A stretch of DNA of 64,000 nt from Bacteroidota bacterium (GCA_016185125.1 JACPOC010000007.1:49985-113984), one strand, 5' to 3'; positions 25,045-34,522 are shown, counted from the stretch's first letter. A program made the numbers and translations. Notes: generated by a model from the letters alone, not told the origin.

Positions 25045-25713
25045 TTAAATTGTTATAAAATCCCATTTTCCGGGTTCTAAGAGGCCTAATTCAATAGTGT
25101 CAATTTTAGTGCGTTTGAGCGTTTTTACATCATAACCTATTGTTTTGCACATTTTTCTAATCTGTCGGTTTTTGCCTTCTTTTAAGGTTACTTTAATCCA
25201 GTTTTCTTCTAAAACGATGCATTGGCAAGGTTTTGTAACGTGGTAGCCAATGTTAACGCCTTTGGTAAAAAGTTCAACAAAATCAGCAGTGGGTTTTTTA
25301 TCTAATTCTACATGATATTCTTTTTCTTTTTCAAAAGCGGGATTGGTAATGTTTTCAACCCATTTGCCATTGTTGCTTAATAATAAAAGTCCTTCAGATG
25401 CTTTATCTAATCTTCCTGCAATGGATAAACCTTTCATATCCTTAAAAAAATGGGATAAATTATTTTCCACTTTGGGGCTTAAAGTACTTTCGTAGCCTGC
25501 CGGTTTGTGAAATTTAAGATAAATAAATTCTTTTTTTTTGCGAACCACTTCTCCGTTTATTTTTATTTCGGCTTGGTCAGTTAAAAAAACATTGTCTTTA
25601 ATGGCCACATTATCTAATTCTACTTCACCTTTATCAATTAAGGCCTGCGCGCTTTCGTTGGTATGCTTAAGCGTGTGCACTAAATAGTATTTTATTCTCC
25701 GGTAAAAACTCAT
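25045..25713 (-). CDS. Pseudouridine synthase (RsuA/RluB/RluF family)
   Basis: 222 aa from the ATG at 25713; a TTG ten codons upstream would overlap the promoter region. An N-terminal S4 RNA-binding domain (about 8-60: LKHTNESAQALIDKGEVELDNV) is followed by the catalytic domain, with the Asp in SIAGRLDKASEGLLLLSNNG and the C-terminal LKEGKNRQIRKMCKTIGYDVKTLKRTKI typical of this family. It modifies one uridine in rRNA; which site cannot be read from the sequence. It is transcribed divergently from the LolD-like gene, 50 bp away. Confidence 0.92.
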   Translation of the reverse strand: MSFYRRIKYYLVHTLKHTNESAQALIDKGEVELDNVAIKDNVFLTDQAEIKINGEVVRKKKEFIYLKFHKPAGYESTLSPKVENNLSHFFKDMKGLSIAGRLDKASEGLLLLSNNGKWVENITNPAFEKEKEYHVELDKKPTADFVELFTKGVNIGYHVTKPCQCIVLEENWIKVTLKEGKNRQIRKMCKTIGYDVKTLKRTKIDTIELGLLEPGKWDFITI

Positions 25714-25730
25714 AATTACATAAATGGTTT

Positions 25731-25738
25731 TAAATTTG
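25731..25738 (+). promoter_or_regulatory. Promoter -7 box (TAAATTTG) inside a palindrome, divergent promoter region
   Basis: Exact TAnnTTTG on the plus strand, 25 nt before the LolD-like ATG. It overlaps a perfect 12-bp palindrome ATTTGCGCAAAT (25734-25745); the other half gives GATATTTG on the minus strand, one base from the consensus and facing the pseudouridine synthase gene. Confidence 0.5.
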
Positions 25739-25763
25739 CGCAAATATCCTAAATTTACGCTTA

Positions 25764-26489
25764 ATGGAGGAAATTATTTCGTTATCGCATATTCAAAAGA
25801 CCTATAAAATTGGGGATGAAGTAATAAACGCTTTAAAAGATGTTTCATTAAAAATAAATAAGAATGAATATGTTGCTTTAATGGGACCTTCAGGAAGCGG
25901 AAAATCTACCTTGATGAATATGCTGGGATGCCTTGATAGCCCTACTGCCGGAGAATATATATTAAATAACCATTCGGTGGCACGTATGAGTGATAACGAA
26001 TTGGCGGAGGTAAGAAACAAAGAAATTGGATTTGTATTTCAAACCTTTAACTTATTGCCGCGAGCCACTACCCTGGAAAACGTGGCGCTACCATTGGTGT
26101 ATGCCGGTTTTAGTAAAACTAATCGCGATAAGCGTGCTAAAGAAGTGTTGGAGCAAGTTGGCTTGGGTAATAGAATGAATCATAAGCCCAACGAATTAAG
26201 TGGCGGCCAACGCCAACGTGTAGCCATTGCCAGGGCTTTGGTTAATAAGCCGGCCATTATTTTAGCCGATGAGCCTACGGGAAATCTGGATAGTAAAACT
26301 TCTATAGAGATTATGGGGCTTTTTGAGGAAATACATAATAATGGCAATACCATAATTTTAGTTACGCACGAGGAAGATATTGCCATGCATGCGCACAGGA
26401 TTGTGAGATTAAAAGATGGTTTGGTTGAAACAGATGATAGAAACGAAAGTATTACAACTTATAAAACACGAATAACCAACTTCACTTAA
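25764..26489 (+). CDS. ABC transporter ATPase (LolD/MacB type)
   Basis: 241 aa soluble ATPase. Walker [10 protein letters not shown] at ~41-49, [22 protein letters not shown] (the LolD/MacB/FtsE Q-loop type), signature LSGGQRQR, Walker [12 protein letters not shown] and the H-loop ILVTHEED are intact. Members act with a MacB- or LolCE-like permease in lipoprotein release or export, but no permease gene lies next to it here. The stop codon overlaps the start of a 24-codon mini-frame (TAATG), so translation may run on into the downstream genes. Confidence 0.92.
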   Translation: MEEIISLSHIQKTYKIGDEVINALKDVSLKINKNEYVALMGPSGSGKSTLMNMLGCLDSPTAGEYILNNHSVARMSDNELAEVRNKEIGFVFQTFNLLPRATTLENVALPLVYAGFSKTNRDKRAKEVLEQVGLGNRMNHKPNELSGGQRQRVAIARALVNKPAIILADEPTGNLDSKTSIEIMGLFEEIHNNGNTIILVTHEEDIAMHAHRIVRLKDGLVETDDRNESITTYKTRITNFT

Positions 26490-26563
26490 TGTTTGCGAAA
26501 AAATTACCGATGAGATCTTCTATATTTTTAATTCGGCTTTTAAGTTTTAACTTTATTGCCTGA
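26489..26563 (+). CDS. 24-codon micro-ORF linking the ATPase and outer-membrane genes by stop-start overlaps
   Basis: The frame starts with the ATG of TAATG at the ATPase stop and ends with TGATG, whose ATG is the start of the next gene. The product would be [18 protein letters not shown] followed by SFNFIA, short, basic and hydrophobic. Both boundaries overlap by one base, which is the geometry of termination-reinitiation. It may be a coupling device or a leader peptide rather than a functional protein; it could also be chance in AT-rich DNA. Confidence 0.35.
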   Translation: MFAKKLPMRSSIFLIRLLSFNFIA

Positions 26564-27294
26564 TGAGAATTTTATTATTTTTTATTTTTTGCTCACTGTT
26601 GGCTAAATCGCAAGTAGATTCTGCTGTTTTTGCGCCTTTGTTTTCCATTCATGTAGGCGGGCAATTCCCGGGTGGTGATCTTAGCAAGCGATTCGGTCCA
26701 AATTTAAACGCGGGCGGTTCATTTATGATCAAAACAAAAAAGAACTGGCTCTTTGGCCTTGAATCTAATTATATGTTTGGCCGCAATGTAAAGGAAGATG
26801 TTCTTGCGCAATTGAAGTCATCTAACGGAACAATGATAGATAATGAAGGTTATCCTGCCGATGTTCGTGTTACAGAAAGAGGAATTGGTGTTCATGTAAC
26901 AATGGGACGAATATTTAAATTTCTTTCCGCTAATCCAAATTCAGGTTTAATGGTAACTGTTGGCGGGGGGTATTTGCAACATAAAATTAATTTATTTGAT
27001 GCTCAGCAAAAAATAGCTGCAATTAATGGCGATTTAAAATATGGGTATGACAGGCTCACCAATGGCTTTTCCACATCACAGTTTTTAGGATATATGTTTT
27101 TGGGCGAAAACAAATTATTAAATTTTTATTTTGGTATAGAAATGTATCAGGGCTTTACAAAAAGTGTACGTAAATTAAATTACGATACGGGTTTGCCCGA
27201 TGTTCAGCCGCGGTTAGATCTTTTATATGGATTAAGATTTGGGTGGATTTTACCGCTTTATAAAAAACGTCCTAACGATTATTATTACGATTAA
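26563..27294 (+). CDS. Outer-membrane beta-barrel protein, unknown function
   Basis: 243 aa with a signal peptide (MRILLFFIFCSLLAKSQ). The rest alternates short Gly/aromatic beta-strands (FSIHVGGQFPGGDL, LFGLESNYMFGRN, MVTVGGGYLQHKI, YGLRFGWILPLY) as in small outer-membrane barrels. The C-terminus ends in NDYYYD. The gene is coupled to waaA by a TAATG overlap at 27294, so the two are made together, and a role in the envelope is reasonable. I do not recognise the family more precisely. Confidence 0.75.
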   Translation: MRILLFFIFCSLLAKSQVDSAVFAPLFSIHVGGQFPGGDLSKRFGPNLNAGGSFMIKTKKNWLFGLESNYMFGRNVKEDVLAQLKSSNGTMIDNEGYPADVRVTERGIGVHVTMGRIFKFLSANPNSGLMVTVGGGYLQHKINLFDAQQKIAAINGDLKYGYDRLTNGFSTSQFLGYMFLGENKLLNFYFGIEMYQGFTKSVRKLNYDTGLPDVQPRLDLLYGLRFGWILPLYKKRPNDYYYD

Positions 27295-28532
27295 TGTTTA
27301 TTTACAATATTGTTATTTTATTATATGGTGTCATTATAAAGCTGGCCTCCATCAAAAATCCAAAAGCTAAGTTATGGGCTTCTGGGCGAAAAAACTGGCA
27401 AAATTATTATATCCAAAAAATTGCGGATCTAAAAACGGATAAAATAATTTGGATTCATTGTGCTTCCTATGGCGAATACGAACAGGGCAGACCCTTAATA
27501 GAATATATAAAAAACATTCATCCCCAATATAAAATTGTTCTTACTTTTTTTTCGCCCAGCGGATACGAGGAAGTTAAAACCAGGAAAGGGGCTGAGGTAA
27601 TTGGTTATTTGCCATTAGATACCCGCAAAAATGCAATTGAATTTCTTGCCATAGTAAAACCGCAGGCAGCTATTTTTATTAAATATGAATTTTGGTTAAA
27701 TTTTTTGTTTGAATTAAAACGTCATAATATAAAAACATATCTGGTATCGGCGGTCTTTAAAAAGCATCATCCGTTTTTTAAATGGTATGGATCAATCTTC
27801 CGGCAATCATTAAAAACTTTTAGTATACTTTTTATACAAGATCATCGCTCTGCAGAACTTCTTGAATCCATAGGTATTAAAAATTACAAGGTAAGCGGCG
27901 ATACTCGTTTTGACAGAGTAATTGAAATAAGAGAGCAATTTACTCCATTGCCTTTTATTGAAAAATTTTGCGGAACAAGTAAAGTTATTATTGCCGGAAG
28001 TACTTATAAAGAAGATCATGAAGTTCTTATAGATGCATTACCGTTATTAAACAATAAGGATGTTAAATTAATTCTGGTTCCGCATGAAGTAACTGAATCA
28101 GGAATACAACAACTTATTTTACTGCTTAATAAAAAACAAATTTCATTTTCACTTTACAGTAAACAAAAACCTGGCCGTGAACAAGTATTGATTGTTGACA
28201 GTTTTGGACTCTTATCAAAACTCTATTATTATTGCAATGTTGCATACATTGGCGGAGGATTTGGTAACGGCATTCACAATTGCCTGGAAGCCGCTGTGTA
28301 TTTAAAACCGGTTATTTTTGCGGGCAACACGCATCATAAATATAACGAAGCGGTGGACTTGTTGAATATGAAAGTTGCAGAAAATATTTTAAATATTAAT
28401 GATGCAATTATTGCATTTAATCACTTTTTGGATAATTCGGATAATGAGGCTTTAAAAAATACGCTTCAAAATTATTTCAACGAAAATTCGGGCACCACTA
28501 AAAAAGTTCTTTCGGCATTAAATTTAAATTAA
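27294..28532 (+). CDS. waaA: 3-deoxy-D-manno-octulosonic acid (Kdo) transferase
   Basis: 412 aa. It transfers Kdo from CMP-Kdo to lipid A precursor at the inner membrane, so the cell makes an LPS core. Landmarks: an N-terminal membrane anchor (about 1-20), WIHCASYGEYEQGRPLIEYI (family 'WiHavSvGE...', with the catalytic Glu), FIKYEFWLNFLFELK, and the C-terminal VAYIGGGFGNGIHNCLEAAVYLKPVIFAG, the GT30 nucleotide-sugar site. It starts within the stop codon of the preceding gene and its end overlaps the convergent GT4 gene by 4 bp. Confidence 0.95.
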   Translation: MFIYNIVILLYGVIIKLASIKNPKAKLWASGRKNWQNYYIQKIADLKTDKIIWIHCASYGEYEQGRPLIEYIKNIHPQYKIVLTFFSPSGYEEVKTRKGAEVIGYLPLDTRKNAIEFLAIVKPQAAIFIKYEFWLNFLFELKRHNIKTYLVSAVFKKHHPFFKWYGSIFRQSLKTFSILFIQDHRSAELLESIGIKNYKVSGDTRFDRVIEIREQFTPLPFIEKFCGTSKVIIAGSTYKEDHEVLIDALPLLNNKDVKLILVPHEVTESGIQQLILLLNKKQISFSLYSKQKPGREQVLIVDSFGLLSKLYYYCNVAYIGGGFGNGIHNCLEAAVYLKPVIFAGNTHHKYNEAVDLLNMKVAENILNINDAIIAFNHFLDNSDNEALKNTLQNYFNENSGTTKKVLSALNLN

Positions 28533-29656
28533 ACTTTAGCTGCCTTCTCAATAGAGGCCCAGAGTAATGCCGCACTTTTATCCCATGAAAAATTTGCTTT
28601 TTGTTGTTCACCTTTTGCTATCAATGTGTTTCTTAAACTTTCATCGTTATAAAGTTGAAGCATGGCTTTTTTAATTTCGTTAATATCAAAAGGATTCACA
28701 AACAAAGCGGCTTCTCCGGCAACTTCCGGCAAGCTGGTAACATTGCTGGTTATTATCGGAACGTTGGCCTGCATGGCTTCTATTAATGGAATTCCAAATC
28801 CTTCATAGTATGGTATAAAAGTTAAGACCAGCGCCGAACCTAAAACTAAAGCCAATTCTTCATCACTTAATCTTCCTGTAAAAACAACTTCACTCTTTAA
28901 ATTATTGGTTTCAATAGCTTTGTTAATTTCGGAAAGTCCCCAAAAATGCGGGCCTGCCAAAACTAATTTAATATCGGAACCTGAATCAATTTTAAAAGCC
29001 GCAAAAGCATGGATGAGATTGATAATATTTTTGCGGGGATGTAATGAGCCAACGCTAACAAAATAATTTTTACCGGATGTAAATTTATTTTTGGCAATCA
29101 TTTTATCCGATTCATTCAAGGGCTTAAAAAAGGCATTGATGCCATTGTAAACTACGTCAATTTTACTTGGGTGGATAGAATAGTTTTTTATAATTTGCTG
29201 TTTACTGTATTCAGAAACTGTTGCAATTCGCGCTGCTTGGGCTGCAAATTTTGGAAAGTAGTGATTGTAGTATTTTCCGGTAAGCCATTTCAGATCTCTT
29301 GGATGTTCTACAAAATTAAGGTCATGTATAACGGGCAACTGATTGCATTTGGCTCCTAAGGATAAAAAGCCATCAGGTGATAAAAACAAATCGGGTTGCA
29401 TTCGGTTGAGTAAATTTTTTACACTGTGCTGAAACCAAATGTAGTAAAGAACGGGGTGCCTTGCCTGTGGCGAAAGAATTATTGGAGTAATGTTATCGGC
29501 AAATATAAATTCTTCATCATAATTTCTATCAAACAAAAAAACAAAATGATGCTGTGGATTGTTAACCGTAATTCTTTTTAGAGTTTGATAAGTGAACCAA
29601 CCAATTCCTTCGAGTTTGTTTTTAAGTAAAAGCCTTGTATTTACAACTATTTGCAC
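28529..29656 (-). CDS. Family 4 glycosyltransferase
   Basis: 375 aa, GT-B fold. The C-terminal half has FVSVGSLHPRKNIINLIHAF, VFTGRLSDEELALVLGSA and LTFIPYYEGFGIPLIEAMQANVPIITSN, the GT4 'EGFGLPxxEAMAxG'-type donor site; the N-terminal half holds LPVIHDLNFVEHPRD as in mannosyl- or galactosyltransferases of this group. Start is GTG at 29654-29656, since no ATG occurs near; a TAnnTTTG box ends 4 nt upstream, so the mRNA should be leaderless. It lies divergently beside the polysaccharide module and probably adds a sugar to the same surface glycan or to LPS core. Confidence 0.9.
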   Translation of the reverse strand: MQIVVNTRLLLKNKLEGIGWFTYQTLKRITVNNPQHHFVFLFDRNYDEEFIFADNITPIILSPQARHPVLYYIWFQHSVKNLLNRMQPDLFLSPDGFLSLGAKCNQLPVIHDLNFVEHPRDLKWLTGKYYNHYFPKFAAQAARIATVSEYSKQQIIKNYSIHPSKIDVVYNGINAFFKPLNESDKMIAKNKFTSGKNYFVSVGSLHPRKNIINLIHAFAAFKIDSGSDIKLVLAGPHFWGLSEINKAIETNNLKSEVVFTGRLSDEELALVLGSALVLTFIPYYEGFGIPLIEAMQANVPIITSNVTSLPEVAGEAALFVNPFDINEIKKAMLQLYNDESLRNTLIAKGEQQKANFSWDKSAALLWASIEKAAKV

Positions 29657-29660
29657 GGTG

Positions 29661-29668
29661 CAAATCTA
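29661..29668 (-). promoter_or_regulatory. Promoter -7 box (TAGATTTG) for the GT4 gene
   Basis: Exact TAnnTTTG on the reverse strand; only 4 nt lie between it and the GTG start. Confidence 0.5.
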
Positions 29669-29700
29669 TTAAAAGGATTAGTTTAAACCATAAAAAAAGC

Positions 29701-29708
29701 TATATTTG
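29701..29708 (+). promoter_or_regulatory. Promoter -7 box (TATATTTG) for the polysaccharide operon
   Basis: Exact TAnnTTTG, 10 nt before the flippase ATG. It heads a run of four tightly spaced genes (29719-34522). Confidence 0.6.
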
Positions 29709-29718
29709 CCCGTTTTAA

Positions 29719-31155
29719 ATGCAGAAAAAGAAGTTCATATTTGATCTTGCTATCTTATTGGTACTTAATCTGTTGATTAAACCTTTTTGGACGCTTATCG
29801 TAGAGCCTAAAGTTCAGGGGCAAATTGGAGATATAAGTTACGGCGAGTATTTTGTGATCTTTAATTTTTCTTTGCTGCTAAACATTCTTCTTGATTTTGG
29901 GTTAAGCAATTTCAATAATAAAAATATTGCCCAAAACAGTCATTTATTGAGTAAGCATTTTAGTAAAATGCTTGGGCTGAAGTTTGCCTTGGGATTATTT
30001 TACATTATTATTTCTTTATTTGTTGGTTTTATACTTTTGGGCTTTAATTTAAAACTGGTAGCTATCTTGTGTGTTAACAGTTTCTTTTTAAGTTTTATTT
30101 TGTTTTTACGATCCAATCTTCAGGCGCTTCACATGTTTAGGGTAGATAGTATCATTTCGGTACTTGATCGTATAATAATGATTGCCATTGTAGGTTTAAT
30201 GCTGCTGCATGTTTTTGGAGTACAGATTGACGCTATGAAATTTGTGTATGCGCAAACATTAGGTTATGCTTTAACCGCTATAATTTCATTTGTGGTTGTT
30301 TTAAATAAAACGCACACTTTTAAGCTTAATTGGGATTGGGCCTTTAACCGGTTTATCTTAAAGAAAAGTGCGCCCTATGCTATTCTTGTTTTATTAATGA
30401 CGTTTTATAACCGTTTAGATAGTGTAATGATTGAAAAGCTTTTGCCCGGTGATTTTGGAAAAGAGCAAAGCGGTATTTATGCAAAAAGTTTTCGTTTATT
30501 GGATGCTGCCAACCAAATAGCCTATCTTTTTTCAATCCAATTGTTTCCGCTTTTCAGCCGTATGCTTAAGCAAAAAGAGAACATTGAAAACATTGTAAAG
30601 CTCGGTTTTACATTATTAATTACTCCTGCCCTTATTGTGTCGGTAAGCACTATATTTTACGCCGAGAATTTTTTTGATAAGATATATACCGGCGATACTC
30701 AAGGCTATGAAATTCTTGCGTTAATTATGAATTGCTTTACCGCCATCTCCATCACTTATATTTTTGGCACACTTTTAACAGCTAATGGCAACTTAAAACA
30801 TTTAAATTATATGGCCTTAACAGGTATAGCTATCAATATTATTTTAAATTTTATCCTTATTCCAAAGTATTTCGCCTTAGGAAGTGCTATCTCCAGCTTA
30901 GTAACTCAATTTTTAACGGGTTTTATTCAGATATATATTTCCTACAAGGTGTTTAAATTTAAAGTCAATACGCGTTTAATGTTTTCTTTGTTCATGTTTG
31001 TGATGGGTCTTTTTATCGTTAATTATTTCACTCTTCATCTCACCAAACAATGGATGCTGAATTTCATAATAATGCTTATATTTAGTGGCTTATTAGCCTT
31101 TGTAACAGGTATGATTAACCCTAAATCAGTGCTAAGGTTTATAAAATATAAATAA
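29719..31155 (+). CDS. Polysaccharide flippase (Wzx/MATE-like)
   Basis: 478 aa, about 12-14 membrane helices in the MOP/polysaccharide_synt arrangement. Typical features are the FNNKNIAQN loop after helix 2, GIYAKSFRLLDAANQIAYLFSIQLFPLFSRML in the middle, and the C-terminal half-repeat from ~residue 290. It would flip lipid-linked glycan repeats across the inner membrane. It opens the plus-strand polysaccharide unit and is followed after 1 nt by the first Wzz-like gene. The repeat-unit glycosyltransferases are not next to it; candidates lie on the minus strand at 16.3-21 kb and 28.5 kb. Confidence 0.9.
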   Translation: MQKKKFIFDLAILLVLNLLIKPFWTLIVEPKVQGQIGDISYGEYFVIFNFSLLLNILLDFGLSNFNNKNIAQNSHLLSKHFSKMLGLKFALGLFYIIISLFVGFILLGFNLKLVAILCVNSFFLSFILFLRSNLQALHMFRVDSIISVLDRIIMIAIVGLMLLHVFGVQIDAMKFVYAQTLGYALTAIISFVVVLNKTHTFKLNWDWAFNRFILKKSAPYAILVLLMTFYNRLDSVMIEKLLPGDFGKEQSGIYAKSFRLLDAANQIAYLFSIQLFPLFSRMLKQKENIENIVKLGFTLLITPALIVSVSTIFYAENFFDKIYTGDTQGYEILALIMNCFTAISITYIFGTLLTANGNLKHLNYMALTGIAINIILNFILIPKYFALGSAISSLVTQFLTGFIQIYISYKVFKFKVNTRLMFSLFMFVMGLFIVNYFTLHLTKQWMLNFIIMLIFSGLLAFVTGMINPKSVLRFIKYK

Positions 31156-31156
31156 T

Positions 31157-32149
31157 ATGACGGAAGGTATTTCAACAAAAGATTTTATAGTTAAAATAAT
31201 TAAATGGCGCAAAGTGTTTGTAGTTGTAACAGTAATTACAATTTTGGTGAGCGGAATTCTGGTGTTTTTAATGCCAAAACAATATAAGTCTACAGCCATT
31301 TTATTTGCCGCGCGTCAGTTTTCTGTTTCTAAACTAGTTATAGAAGCCAATGCGGGCAATCAAGAAGATTATATGCAAATTGGCGATGAAGACGACTGCG
31401 AAAAATTAATTCAGTTATTGAGTTCTGATGTGCTTAAATTAAAAGTGGCCAACGCTTATAATTTATGGGAGCGATGGAATATTAAGGATACTGCTTTTTC
31501 CTACCACTACCTAAGGCTTAAGTGGGAAGATATGGTAAGCATTAAACGAACAGAGTTTAACAGCGTTAAAGTGGAAGTGTATGATTATACGGCTAACGGG
31601 GCGGCAGAAATTGCTAACGGTATATCAGAATTTGCCGATACCGTAAAGCATGAAATGACGCAAACCGTTAGTTCGCAGGTACTGCAAATTGTAAAGGAAG
31701 AATATGAAAATACGCTTTTGCGTATGAAGGAACTTGAAGATAGTTTACAATCTTTAAGAATGCTTGGCGTGTTGCACTATAAAGAGCAGGTGAAAGCCTA
31801 CAGTAAAAGTCATGCTCAGGCCATGGGAAAAAATGATGTGGCGGCCATGAAACGTTTACAAGCTAAACTTGACACTTTGCAAAAATACGGCGGCTCTTAT
31901 CAGATAATGCATGATAATCTAGATAAATATGGCGCTAAGTATCCGGATATAAAAGCCAAGTACGATGAAGCACTGGTTAATTATAAAACCATACTTCCCG
32001 TTAAATTTGTGGTTGAAAAAGCCAGGCCTAATGAGTATAAAGCCCGCCCAAAGCGAATGATTATTGTTTTAATTGCCGTATTGGCAAACAATCTTATTGC
32101 ACTATTGTTTATGCTATTTAAAGAACGATTTAAAAACTTTAACTACTGA
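31157..32149 (+). CDS. Wzz-like chain-length determinant protein (first copy)
   Basis: 330 aa. Membrane helix 1 is at about 20-38 (VFVVVTVITILVSGILVFL), followed by the Wzz signature PKQYKSTAILFA, a mostly helical periplasmic domain with coiled coil (about 175-240), and helix 2 near 300-320 after RPKRMIIVLIA. This is the PCP topology that sets glycan chain length. It has no cytoplasmic tyrosine-kinase domain. The second copy follows at 6 nt, and the two differ strongly in sequence, so this is not a recent duplication. Confidence 0.88.
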   Translation: MTEGISTKDFIVKIIKWRKVFVVVTVITILVSGILVFLMPKQYKSTAILFAARQFSVSKLVIEANAGNQEDYMQIGDEDDCEKLIQLLSSDVLKLKVANAYNLWERWNIKDTAFSYHYLRLKWEDMVSIKRTEFNSVKVEVYDYTANGAAEIANGISEFADTVKHEMTQTVSSQVLQIVKEEYENTLLRMKELEDSLQSLRMLGVLHYKEQVKAYSKSHAQAMGKNDVAAMKRLQAKLDTLQKYGGSYQIMHDNLDKYGAKYPDIKAKYDEALVNYKTILPVKFVVEKARPNEYKARPKRMIIVLIAVLANNLIALLFMLFKERFKNFNY

Positions 32150-32155
32150 CTGCAT

Positions 32156-33079
32156 ATGGACAATTTAAATTCGTTGCGTGTTTGGGGAGTTATCTTTAAA
32201 AAGTACAAAAGCCTTGTTCTATTAGTGCTATGTGCCGCCGTCATCTCGTTCGCCGCGTCTTTCCTTTTAAAAGAAAAGTATAAATCACAGGCTGTGGTGT
32301 ATCCGGTTAACATGTTTCAAAATTCAGAAGAATCAAACAGCGAACAATTGCTTCAATACCTTTTAAGCGAAGACATAAAAAATCAATTAGCGGTGGAATT
32401 TGATCTTTATAAACGTTACGGAATTGATACCCTTACGCAAAATGGCGGACGAGCATTGTTTTCTTATATGTATCAGGATCATTTTTCAATTTCTCCTACA
32501 CTATACGAATCTATTGAAGTTTCAGTAAAGGACGAGGATCCGCAAATGGCTAAAAAAATGAATGTGAGGTTATTAGCTCTATCCAACCAACTTATACAAA
32601 ACAATAAAACCTACATTGTAAAACAATATTTAAATAATGCGCGTAATGTTTTAAAGGCTTCAGATTCTGAGTTGGATTCGTTAGATGCCCGGATCAGAAA
32701 AATAAAAAACGAGTACAATATAGTGGATGAGCAGCAGCAGGCAAAATACTTAAGTAAAGAACTTTCAGGGGGCGGTAATTTATCGGAAGCTAAACTAAAG
32801 CAATTTGCCGGCTTAAAGGAAAAAGGCTCTGAGTTAAAAATACTCAACGGTAAAATTAAATCTACTTTAATTTCTTACGGTGAAATGAAAAAAACTTATG
32901 ACAAATACCTCTTGGACGCACAAGGAAATGTCGATTTCATTTTATACGTTTCAAGGCCTACTTTACCCGATAAACGGTGTTATCCGGTACGGTGGTTAAT
33001 TGTGGCTGTTTCTTCTCTCTCTGCTTTGCTTTTAGGAATAATTATTATCCTGATTAAAAACCGCAAAAAAACTTATTGA
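32156..33079 (+). CDS. Wzz-like chain-length determinant protein (second copy)
   Basis: 307 aa with the same PCP layout: membrane helix at about 18-36 (LVLLVLCAAVISFAASFLL), LKEKYKSQAVVYPVNMF, a helical periplasmic domain with coiled coil near 160-240, and a C-terminal membrane helix (about 280-300) followed by a basic end. The SRPTLPDKRCYPVRWLIV segment corresponds to the conserved Pro-rich stretch before helix 2. No kinase domain. It probably forms a mixed or alternative oligomer with the first copy to tune chain length. Confidence 0.87.
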   Translation: MDNLNSLRVWGVIFKKYKSLVLLVLCAAVISFAASFLLKEKYKSQAVVYPVNMFQNSEESNSEQLLQYLLSEDIKNQLAVEFDLYKRYGIDTLTQNGGRALFSYMYQDHFSISPTLYESIEVSVKDEDPQMAKKMNVRLLALSNQLIQNNKTYIVKQYLNNARNVLKASDSELDSLDARIRKIKNEYNIVDEQQQAKYLSKELSGGGNLSEAKLKQFAGLKEKGSELKILNGKIKSTLISYGEMKKTYDKYLLDAQGNVDFILYVSRPTLPDKRCYPVRWLIVAVSSLSALLLGIIIILIKNRKKTY

Positions 33080-34522
33080 TTGGTAAAGTATTTAAAATTA
33101 TATCTGTTTGAACTTTTAATACTGGCATATATTTTTGGAAATGCCTATGTAATGATCTATAAAAAGGATTACTTCTATCCTTATAATATCATACCTGTTT
33201 TAATTATAATTATTTATTTAGCACTGGTACATTTGCAGCAACTCGTTCTTTTTCTGGCTTTTACAACCCCACTTGCCATTTCTTTAAAAGAATTAGGCAT
33301 GAGCGAAGGCTTGGATTTAAGCTTGCCAACCGAACCCATTATGGCGGGCATTATGCTCCTTTATATTTTTAATGAACTTAACAAAAGTATCACCGATAAA
33401 AAATTTATCAGGCATCCTATTTCTGTCATCATCATTATTCAACTTGCCTGGATGTTCATTACCTCTATAACAAGCACTGAAATTGGCATTTCGCTCAAGT
33501 ATTTTATTGCGCGCCTGTGGTTTATTTTCAGCTGCTATATTATAATGCCGCATTTGTTTAAAGACAAAAAGAACTTTGTGAAATTTGTTTTGTTTTATGC
33601 AACGGGCTTGCTCATTGTTGTTTTTTACACCACCATAAAGCACGCTGCCTTTAACTTTAATGATAAAGCGGCCGATTGGGTAGTATCTCCGTTTTATAAT
33701 GATCATACGGCTTACGGCGCGGCTTTGGCAATGTTTATTCCCGTTTGCTTTAGTTTTCTCTTTATAAAAAGCATTCCTTACACGGTTAAAATATATTCTC
33801 TTTGTTTATTTGTGGCTTTTATGGCAGCCATTATTCTTTCTTTTGCCAGAGCAGGCTGGTTAAGTTTGGTAGTAGCCATTGGTATTTTAATTACTTTCTT
33901 CTTAAAAATAAAATACAGAACCCTACTTGTTAGTTTTGCAATAGGATTATCTATTTTCTATTTATTTCAAACAGATATTTTAATTGCTTTGGGAAGAAAC
34001 AATACCGACGCAGAAGGCAGTTTTTCCAATAACATCGAATCAGTGTCCAATATTAAAACCGATGCTTCTAATCTTGAACGCCTTAACCGCTGGAGTTGCG
34101 CCATTAGAATGTGGGAAGATAAGCCTGTGTTTGGATGGGGTCCCGGAACTTATATGTTTAAATACGCGCCTTATCAGTTAAGCCGAGACCGAACCATCAT
34201 CAGCACCAATTTTGGAACCAATGGAAACGCTCATAGCGAATATCTGGGCCCGCTTGCCGAGCAGGGTGTTCCCGGTTTATTCATCGTGATAGCACTTTTG
34301 TTATCCGGTACCGCTTTGGGCTACAGGTTAGTTTATTCCATTCACGACCGCGAAATAAGAATTTTGGTAATTGGTTTATTTTTAGGCTTAATGACCTATT
34401 TTGTGCACGGTTTTTTAAATAATTTTTTAGATACCGATAAACTTTCGGTTCCTTTTTGGGGCTTTTTGGCCGCTTTAGTTACCATCGATCTTTATCATCA
34501 AAAGAAAAATTATAAAGCTTAA
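33080..34522 (+). CDS. O-antigen ligase/polymerase family membrane protein (Wzy_C/WaaL)
   Basis: 480 aa, about 12 membrane helices. The large periplasmic loop near residues 320-400 contains RLNRWSCAIRMWEDKPVFGWGPGTY and NAHSEYLGPLAEQGVPGLF, which match the Wzy_C pattern (conserved W..a..m..d.P..G.G and H.eyl...ae.G). Such enzymes polymerise glycan repeats or ligate them to lipid A-core. The frame begins with TTG directly after the stop of the preceding gene (TGA-TTG), giving MVKYLKLYLFELLILAY; no ATG occurs before residue 25, so TTG is the working choice. Confidence 0.88.
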   Translation: MVKYLKLYLFELLILAYIFGNAYVMIYKKDYFYPYNIIPVLIIIIYLALVHLQQLVLFLAFTTPLAISLKELGMSEGLDLSLPTEPIMAGIMLLYIFNELNKSITDKKFIRHPISVIIIIQLAWMFITSITSTEIGISLKYFIARLWFIFSCYIIMPHLFKDKKNFVKFVLFYATGLLIVVFYTTIKHAAFNFNDKAADWVVSPFYNDHTAYGAALAMFIPVCFSFLFIKSIPYTVKIYSLCLFVAFMAAIILSFARAGWLSLVVAIGILITFFLKIKYRTLLVSFAIGLSIFYLFQTDILIALGRNNTDAEGSFSNNIESVSNIKTDASNLERLNRWSCAIRMWEDKPVFGWGPGTYMFKYAPYQLSRDRTIISTNFGTNGNAHSEYLGPLAEQGVPGLFIVIALLLSGTALGYRLVYSIHDREIRILVIGLFLGLMTYFVHGFLNNFLDTDKLSVPFWGFLAALVTIDLYHQKKNYKA

